This document shows, in pieces, positions 57,329 to 64,000 of a stretch of 64,000 nucleotides of DNA (positions are counted from its first letter, which is position 1; every line of letters begins with the position of its first letter). Source of the DNA: Microcebus murinus (Eukaryota; Chordata; Mammalia; Primates; Cheirogaleidae); the NCBI RefSeq assembly GCF_040939455.1, contig NC_134104.1, forward strand, positions 9,075,501 through 9,139,500. The letters are read 5' to 3'. The position numbers and the translations under genes were made by a program. The notes beneath the pieces were generated by a model that searched no databases, had not been told where the DNA came from, and saw nothing but the letters and a program-made list of their open reading frames with translations.

Positions 57329-59119
57329 ATCTAGACCTTCCTAGCTGTGTGTCCCCCCGAAGTCCCATTTAATTCTCTCAGCCACAGTTACTGGCCTTCT
57401 AGGGCTCCTGTAGAGAGCTACCTGGAGCATGGAAATAACACAGTAGACGGTGATTATCATACTTTTAAGTAAAATTCTATGTACACATAGAAAAAGTATG
57501 ACCCCTTATTTTTGGACTACCCTTTTAAAAATGTATCTGGATTCACTCATGCCACATGGATTTTTTGCTCTAATAGGAGCAATGGTATCAGAATGCTGAA
57601 AGGCTGATTTATTCCAAAACCCCAATTGTTCTGCAAAATCTGTCTGCTCCAAACATGCATATTTCTTATGATGTTTGTCTAAAACACTGGAATTAGTCAT
57701 GGAGGGAAAACTGGATCTTACCATGGAAATCCACTTACATATGCCTCATAAATGTACCCAGAGGTCTTCTGATGGGTATAGCAGGCACATCAGTAATAAA
57801 TATTACTTAAATAAGGACAATGAAAACATCTAAAGCCACCATGTTAGTTTTATTATTGATAACAATACGTCTGGCCACACATGGCAGTTGTGGAAGTCTC
57901 TATGATGTACACTGAACATATTCTCCACACAGAAATTATTTGCCCAATTATAGAAACACACAAGGCATTCTGTTCTTTAAAAAAGAATTGATTTCTGTTT
58001 AAATTTTAAACAAGGTATTCTTATATAGAATGTAACTCAGTTGAAAAAATTGGTTATAGCTTTGTGGAGGTATTAGTTGTCTATCAATGAAAAACACTTC
58101 ATAAACTTTTAGAAGTGTGGATTATCGACTTCGTCCCACAATTCTACCTTAAGATATTTTAAAATGAGTGTTTCTGAGCTAATGGGTTGAGGTAGCTCCA
58201 GAATGATCTTCTGGGTGGAGTTGGTATTTGGTGTGGGACTCCCTCCAGGAGAGCCACTTAGTGGTACGGCTATCATCGCTGAAACACACTGAGTCCCAAC
58301 CAGCAAAGGGTATAGCCACGCACCATGTGAAGGTCATGCTTTCAGGCAGAAGGACTGCAGACTAACATGAACCTCTCTGCTGCTGGGATCCAGTGGAGAA
58401 ATACGCTGAAGCTGGAAAAGGTTGGGCACATTGTTCCAGGAGAGCGTACCTGCTCTCTGTTGTTCTTTTCTAGAGTTGAGTTCTTGAACAAAAAACCACT
58501 GACAAACGTTGGAAGGAAAGCAGACCAAGCTCAAGTGGCAGTCTCTCAGGGGAGTTGCAAGGCTGGGATAGCTCATCGCCCAGCAGCCTGTGAGAAACAG
58601 CCCTGTCCGCCAGCAGGCCTTCCTGCCAACCTCACGTGAAAGGTATTGTGTGAGGGGCGGGACAAAAACGACGATGGTGATGAGGGTCCCATCTTCTGCA
58701 GAAGAGAGCGGACCAATGGTACGTTGCCTGTGCAGATTTAAAATTCTCAACTGTGAGTGCAGCTAGGTTCAAATGGGTTTTCTTAAGGCCCAGGGTAAGC
58801 AAGAGATTTGCTAGGCTAGTTCAGAAGTCACGACATGGGAAGTGACTCACTCCCCTCCTGCTATTTTTATATTTTGCAAGTTCTATGTTTTTCTAAACAC
58901 AGGGTTTTATTCTTTCCACTTAGTCCTTGAAAATCGCAAGAGATGTGCATTAGCTGGAAGTTACGGATTTAGTAACTTGAGGGTTAACTGATCACAGGAT
59001 ATGGCATAAATGAGGAAAAGCTTAAAAACCTATATTCTCTCTCCACATCTATACATGTGATGGGAAATACATTTAGTTTGCTCTAACAAATGATAGTAGG
59101 TGCTCCAAACATCTTCTAA
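57329..59119. other. Non-genic, unique-looking
   Basis: No gene or clear repeat. A 138-codon minus-strand frame (58334-58750) overlaps a 90-codon plus-strand frame (58367-58639) in moderately GC-rich DNA. Neither shows a recognised domain. CpG words at 58650-58690 are isolated. Confidence 0.4.
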
Positions 59120-59515
59120 TTGTTGCCTTCTTTTTTGATCCATGGGTTATTTAGCAGTGAGTTACTAATTTCCAAATATTTGGAGGTTTTTTAGATGTCT
59201 TCATGCTATTGGTTTCTAATTTAATTATACTGTCATCAGAGAATATTCCCAGGAGGTTCCTGAGATATCATTTTTGGCTCACCATATGGTTCTTGGTGGA
59301 TGTTTCATGTGCATTTGAAAGAATCTGTATTCTGAAATTTGTAGTTATTATTAATAGGATGAGTCACATTGTTTGACAGTGTTATTTAAAACTTCCCAAT
59401 GCTGATCTTATAAAAATTTGGTTGTGCTGTCAGTTACTGAGAGAGGGATGTTAAAATCTCCACCAATGTTTGTGGATTTATCTATTTCCCCCTTAACTCT
59501 GTCAGATTTTACTGA
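59120..59515 (-). mobile_element. L1 ORF2 fragment, antisense
   Basis: The plus strand carries the antisense of an L1 ORF2 segment: 'ttgatccatgggttattta', 'gctattggtttctaattt', 'gttcttggtggatgtttcat', 'gtgcatttgaaagaatctgt', 'tgttaaaatctccaccaatg', 'ccttaactctgtcagatttt'. Frames are broken. An old copy. Confidence 0.8.
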
Positions 59516-60164
59516 GGACTCATGGCCTGAAGTTTGGAAAACACTGTTTTGGGACACTAGAGAGGGAGAAATGACCCCAGCCTTCCTTGGTCTCAAGGAT
59601 GATATAGGACTTAATCCTGACCAGTAGGCTGAGTAAAATTAGGGCAAGTCTGAGGACAAGGAAACACAAGAACATAACATGCAAAGTGGGTGAGTTAGAA
59701 ATGCAGGTGGGACACTCCGGGGACAGTACATGGAACAGCTGGTGGTGCCACCTGGCCAGGCGTTGGACAGCTGGCAAGTCTAGTGTCAATGGGAAGGTAA
59801 AGGAGCCCACATTCAGGCCTCTCCCTCACGTGGGCCCCCGAGTGCTGGGAGTGCTCAGAGCTACAGAATGTTCTAGTTGGGGCAGGAAAGCCAGAATGTG
59901 ATCAGGAAACCCTGCTAGTCAACTACTGATATCTCATCAGAAAGGCCCTGAATCTCCAAGGCATCAAGAATTTATGATTTTTTTGTCTCATTCATACTTA
60001 ATTTTATATTATTTTTCTTACAGAGTCCCCCACTGCAAAATTCTATCATATCTCAAAATTCTAGGTATAGGGTGGCCCCTATAACTGTTGTGATAGTCCC
60101 CCACTGAATGTAAAGTCTTCCTTACTGTCTTTAAAAGATGCCATGAATAATTTTTTCTTTAACA
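59516..60164. other. Non-genic spacer
   Basis: Overlapping 69-96 codon frames on both strands. Nothing recognised. Confidence 0.4.
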
Positions 60165-60235
60165 ATGCTGTGCCTTGAGTCTCAGTTTTCTCACCTGGAA
60201 AATAAAGTTGTTGTGATGTCCAAGCTTTTAAAACT
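60165..60235 (+). repeat. MIR core fragment, sense
   Basis: The phrases 'gtgccttgagtctcagtttt', 'ctcacctggaaaataaagtt' and 'gttgtgatg' match the MIR core 'ctcagtttcctcatctgtaa'. Confidence 0.5.
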
Positions 60236-60784
60236 CCATGCACCTGGTATATTTTGCTGTTTGACTCACATGCAGGCCAGGCTACTTCTCATATTTGCTG
60301 AGTTAGTTACTCTCCATCTGTCCTGGGTGGAAAGTTTTAGAAACAAATAAACATGTTTCAAAATCATCCGATTCAGCATTTCAAAGCAAAATCTGAATTA
60401 AGAAAAATATCCATGTCTGTGTCTTAACACAAATAGTGGAGGATTGACTGTATTTTGTTCTTCATGTCTTTGTGAACACTAACTTGGTTTGGAGTAAATT
60501 TTTAAATTGTAAATTATTTGGCTTGATTAAGTACATATTTATGTCTCTAGTGAGTTTAGACAATGTACAAATATATATATATTCCACTTATACTCAAGCC
60601 AGATACATGCACACATAATATTAATCTCTCTGTGCACACAAATACGTATATTTTATGGAGTTTTATCTAATCTGGACATCTCCAAGTGTTGGGAACTGAC
60701 TTGGGTGCCATATTTTATTTTCTATGAGAATAGCCTTCAATTTTGAAATAAATTCCAAAGTTGTGAGACAATTCTAGTTAACAC
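60236..60784. other. Non-genic, AT-rich
   Basis: A short (TA)n run lies at 60571-60582. No gene or repeat is otherwise recognised. Confidence 0.45.
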
Positions 60785-60796
60785 AAATGTTAATCC

Positions 60797-61108
60797 AGCT
60801 GGGCGAGATGGCTCACTCCTGTAATCCTAGCAGTATGAGAGGCCAAGGGGGGAGGATCACTTGAGGTCAGGAGTTTGAGACCAGCCTGAGCAAGAGTGAG
60901 ACCCCCCAACTGTACAAAAAAAAAAAAAAAAAAAAAGAACAGAAAGGAAAAATTAGCTGGACATAGTGGCTCCTGTCTATACGCCCAGCTACTCTGGAGG
61001 CTGAGGCAGGAGGATAGCTTGAACCTAGGAGTTTGGGGTTGCTGTGAGCTATGGTGATGCCACTGTACTCTAGCTGGGAGGACAGAGAGAGACTCTGTCT
61101 CAAAAAAT
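60797..61108 (+). mobile_element. Alu SINE, sense, with 12-bp target duplication
   Basis: Both monomers are present: 'gggcgagatggctcactcct', 'gcctgagcaagagtgagacc', an A-run of 22 as linker, then 'gctgaggcaggaggatagct' and 'gagctatggtgatgccactg'. The flanks 'aaatgttaatcc' (60785-60796) and 'aaatgttaatcc' (61109-61120) are an exact duplication. More diverged than the copies at 45558 and 48431, and it lacks their extended linker, so it is from an older subfamily. Confidence 0.95.
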
Positions 61109-61120
61109 AAATGTTAATCC

Positions 61121-62734
61121 TTCTTATGATCACTCGTTGAAGGTTCTGTCTCTATGTTCCAGTGCCATCTTTATAATATTCCATTTCCTGAGACTATTCC
61201 CCATGCCTAGGAAGAAGAAGTGATATTTCAGTTGAAGTAACAGACAGGCCATGGTGCAAGTCACTTGAATGTCCATATATCCTGCATGTCCTACATGGCA
61301 CCACTTGAATGTTTCTGCCCTTCAAACCACTAATGGTTCTCTAATATGTCAGAAGAAAGGATGCCAACAGATAGGCATGAAGGTTGTTTAAATTTTATTT
61401 TAAAAGCAAAGAACATGAAGGATTCTATAGCCAAGTTTTCAGCTTCATTATTGATAACAAATCTGTTTAGTCACAAAGTCTAGAGATTTCCTTATAGACC
61501 CTTAAACAATAACAGTAGTATTGAACAACAATGGCGTGTTGCCTGTTGAAAAAATATACAGTGTGGAAAAGCAAATATATAAAGTTTTTCAGTGCAGAGG
61601 TTAAAGGTTATTAGTCTGTCAGTCAGCACACATGAATTTAATTAATGCAGCATTTATTAATACATTGGCTATTGCATCTCATGTGAAAAATCACTTCCTT
61701 AAACAGTGTTGCGATACTGATGATGTCTCTCTACAGTTTACACTAGCCAGAGGAAAGTGATAGGTAAAAGATGGGAATAGCCACAGCATTGAGGGTGTAG
61801 AAATTGAGAATTCCTAGAAATAATTTACAGTCTCCATCTTACAAGCTAAGCAAAGAGGATCTCAATATATCGCGTTTGCCTTATCTGACTCTTGAACAAT
61901 AACACTAGGAGAGAGTCCTTATTAACCCCACCTTGCAGGTCGTGTGTCTGAGGGTCGGAAACATACCCGTATCCGTGCCAAAACTCACATCCACATTCAG
62001 GTCCATAGCTGGAGCTCTTTACCCTGAGCTACTTCAAGTGTCATGGGATGCCAAAGAAGTGATTTCGATCTCTTCTTTTTTCGCCATATGGTTTATATCT
62101 CTCATATCATGTCTCCTTGGGGAATCACAGACATTTGCTGTCTCTCAAGGCTTGAGAACCTGAATAGCAAATGCAGTGCAATTGCCAAGTGATGGGTATA
62201 CTCTTTACCTACAACACATTATGTTACAATCTTTATGTAATGAAATGCTCATGGACCGTGTCCTATATGTCTAACAGAGAACGGACAAGGGTTATAAACA
62301 GACATTTACATCTTGGATCTGTCTCAGGAGCTCTCTAGCAGTGTGATCATCAAGACGCTCTGATACAGGGAAATTCTTTGGTGTCCCCTAGGATTTTGCA
62401 GCCATTGCCCCAGCAGCCCGTAGAGCCACTCAGAGGGGCTTACAGAGAGACGGATGTGGTGAGACCCCCAAATGGTGCCGAGGGGAAAAGGGACGTGGGG
62501 GAACAGAGCATTCAAAGAGACTGCAAAGTCCGAGGACATTTAAAAAGCCTTTAAAGCATCAATATGTGAGACATCTGGCTGTGTGCACAAGTCATTTTAT
62601 TTTATATTCATTTGTGTGTATTAATGTTACATACTGAACATGAGTTAAGATCCGTCAATAAGAACTGGAAAATTCAGTCTTGTTTATACAACTGCTCTTG
62701 ATCTTGCTGATATATAAACTGAAATGCAGGAGGG
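61121..62734. other. Non-genic, unique-looking
   Basis: AT-rich and repeat-poor. Parts such as 61610-61690 ('cacatgaatttaattaatgc', 'agcatttattaatacattgg') have homeodomain-type sites. Frames of 71-76 codons at 61933 and 62324 are not supported. Confidence 0.4.
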
Positions 62735-62915
62735 AAGCTAGCGTTTTTTGATCACCTACTATAGGATGGGCACCTTGTATATACTTTATCTCATGAAATC
62801 CTCATGGCAACCTAATGAAATACTTATTTTTGTAGACATTTTACAGGTGATGAGACTGAGTGCAGAGGGCTAAGAAATGTGCCCATGGCTACGCAGTTTT
62901 TACATGACAAAAGGA
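62735..62915 (-). repeat. MIR SINE, antisense
   Basis: The phrases 'ttttgatcacctactatagg', 'actttatctcatgaaatcct', 'acattttacaggtgatgaga' and 'gcccatggctacgcag' form the reverse complement of MIR. Confidence 0.75.
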
Positions 62916-64000
62916 AAGCCTGTGTGTCATAGTGATGCCATGTCATCTTCCCGCTGCCTGTCTCTGAGAGGGGAGATTGCACTTTTTACCAAGGGCCCAT
63001 CTTTAATCAAGAGTTTGAGAAAAATGACATTGCAGTGAAAGGTATAAGCTTGCATATAGATTAAAAACTGATCATATCTTTAGGTAGAATTGCCAAATGT
63101 GTAGGGCAGTGATTTCTGTAGATGTCAGTTAAAATTATTTTTTTCAGACAGGGGTTTTTTGCCCCTAAATGGTTCCAAAAATTCTTCCCAAGACAAAATA
63201 TCAATAAGAAGTGATTTATTATACCTCTGAGTAAGTTCATTTTCACTCATTCCTGTTTTTAAAAATAATATCTTATGGGAAAGTACACTGTCATTTAGTA
63301 CAAAATTCTCATTAAGTCAGTTCATGTTGTATTGGGTGACATTTTAGGACTTTCAGATAAGGAATCAATGGCTTTCACACCAGAATTCTCATTTTAAGTA
63401 GTCATCAATTTTTCTTACTTTAAAAGTTCGTTAATGGAAAATGGTGATCAAGTCGTTGAAAGTTGATAAGATATTGGGAGAGAAGAGGGATTTGTGGGAA
63501 AATAAAGTGGGTATATATTATTGATGTTTTTCACTTTGAGAAAGTTCCTGACATTAAAAAAAAAAAAGCTCTCTGTTGATAAGTGCATTTTTTTTTTCAC
63601 TTTTAGATTCAATGAAAAAAGGAGGTTAAGAAAAAAGAACTTTAGAGGTGAGTACATGGAGTATGTAACCCACACACTGTGGTTTGCACCCTTAATATTC
63701 TCAAAAAGTTTCTGTACCTCTTCCCCACAATTATCAAAGTAGAGGAGTCTTTCCAACTTAAGATGTTATAAATACAAAATAAAGTCAATGATTAGTTTAT
63801 CCTATCTCTACCTAATGTTAATACTAAATCACTAATTTTTTAAAAAAAATTAGCAACCAATGATTCTCTGTCATAGCTTTTGTTCAATCGTATTTAAGAA
63901 GTTAGAATTTAAACAATGGCCGAACATATGTAACTTGCATTTAGGCAATTTTTTTTAGTTTGTTTTAATAAACAAAAGTGATGAAAATTCTACCTTCCAC
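62916..64000. other. Non-genic, AT-rich to the window edge
   Basis: An (A)12 run at 63556-63567 and a (T)10 run at 63589-63598. The antisense 102-codon frame 63448-63756 has Phe, Leu and Lys runs from AT-rich DNA and no domain. No recognised gene or repeat. Confidence 0.45.

Noticed and set aside
58334..58750. 138-codon minus-strand frame
   Set aside because: No domain recognised, it overlaps a 90-codon plus-strand frame, and there is no promoter or splice support.

Overview
This is mammalian nuclear DNA, most likely from a strepsirrhine primate (lemur or galago group). The evidence is the Alu elements at 24070-24290, 45558-45896, 48431-48771 and 60797-61108. They carry the 'cctgagcaagagcgagaccc' junction and a 'tgagctaggctgatgccac'-type right arm, and two of them (45558 and 48431) also have an enlarged A-rich linker between monomers. 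Two 5'-truncated L1 copies (1237-1439 and 41381-41483) end in the 'cccccataatatgc' 3' UTR tail that I associate with strepsirrhine L1. The species assignment is inference.

I find no convincing protein-coding gene. Nearly all open frames are short and start at random ATGs, and many lie inside repeats. The window reads as intergenic or deep intronic DNA. Two places could belong to transcripts: a 273-bp open segment with good splice sites at 37787-38059 (same phase at both ends), and a CpG-island-like segment at 53545-53900 followed by a G-quadruplex motif and a good splice donor at 54228.

Layout. 1-16 kb is repeat-rich: a complete internally deleted pogo-like DNA transposon (778-1225), L1 pieces on both strands, a 60-bp perfect palindrome beside an AT/GATA microsatellite (3475-3733), a MER2 fragment inside L1 ORF2 (8725-8865), and three LTR relics (11.8-12.4 kb, and two in opposite orientation at 13.9-14.85 kb). 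16-24 kb and 29.5-48 kb are mostly repeat-poor, with AT-rich, homeodomain/POU/SOX-motif-rich stretches typical of conserved noncoding elements (best example 45001-45130). 24-29.5 kb holds an Alu, two MIRs, a short OC1-like hAT element with near-perfect target duplication, an unexplained CpG-rich island (28245-28425), and a MER2 with a second Tigger-family element nested inside it. 48-64 kb has two Alus, an MLT1 LTR, an LTR-like block, L1 and L2 pieces, a pyrimidine-rich microsatellite (55.8 kb), and a second OC1-like hAT element in opposite orientation to the first.

The window therefore records a layered insertion history: Mesozoic MIR/L2/MLT1, older L1 and MER2/Tigger, then lineage-specific Alu, L1 and hAT elements. 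It may also hold distal regulatory DNA for a gene outside it. Claims of conservation and of repeat family were made by eye and from memory of consensus sequences; no alignment was run.
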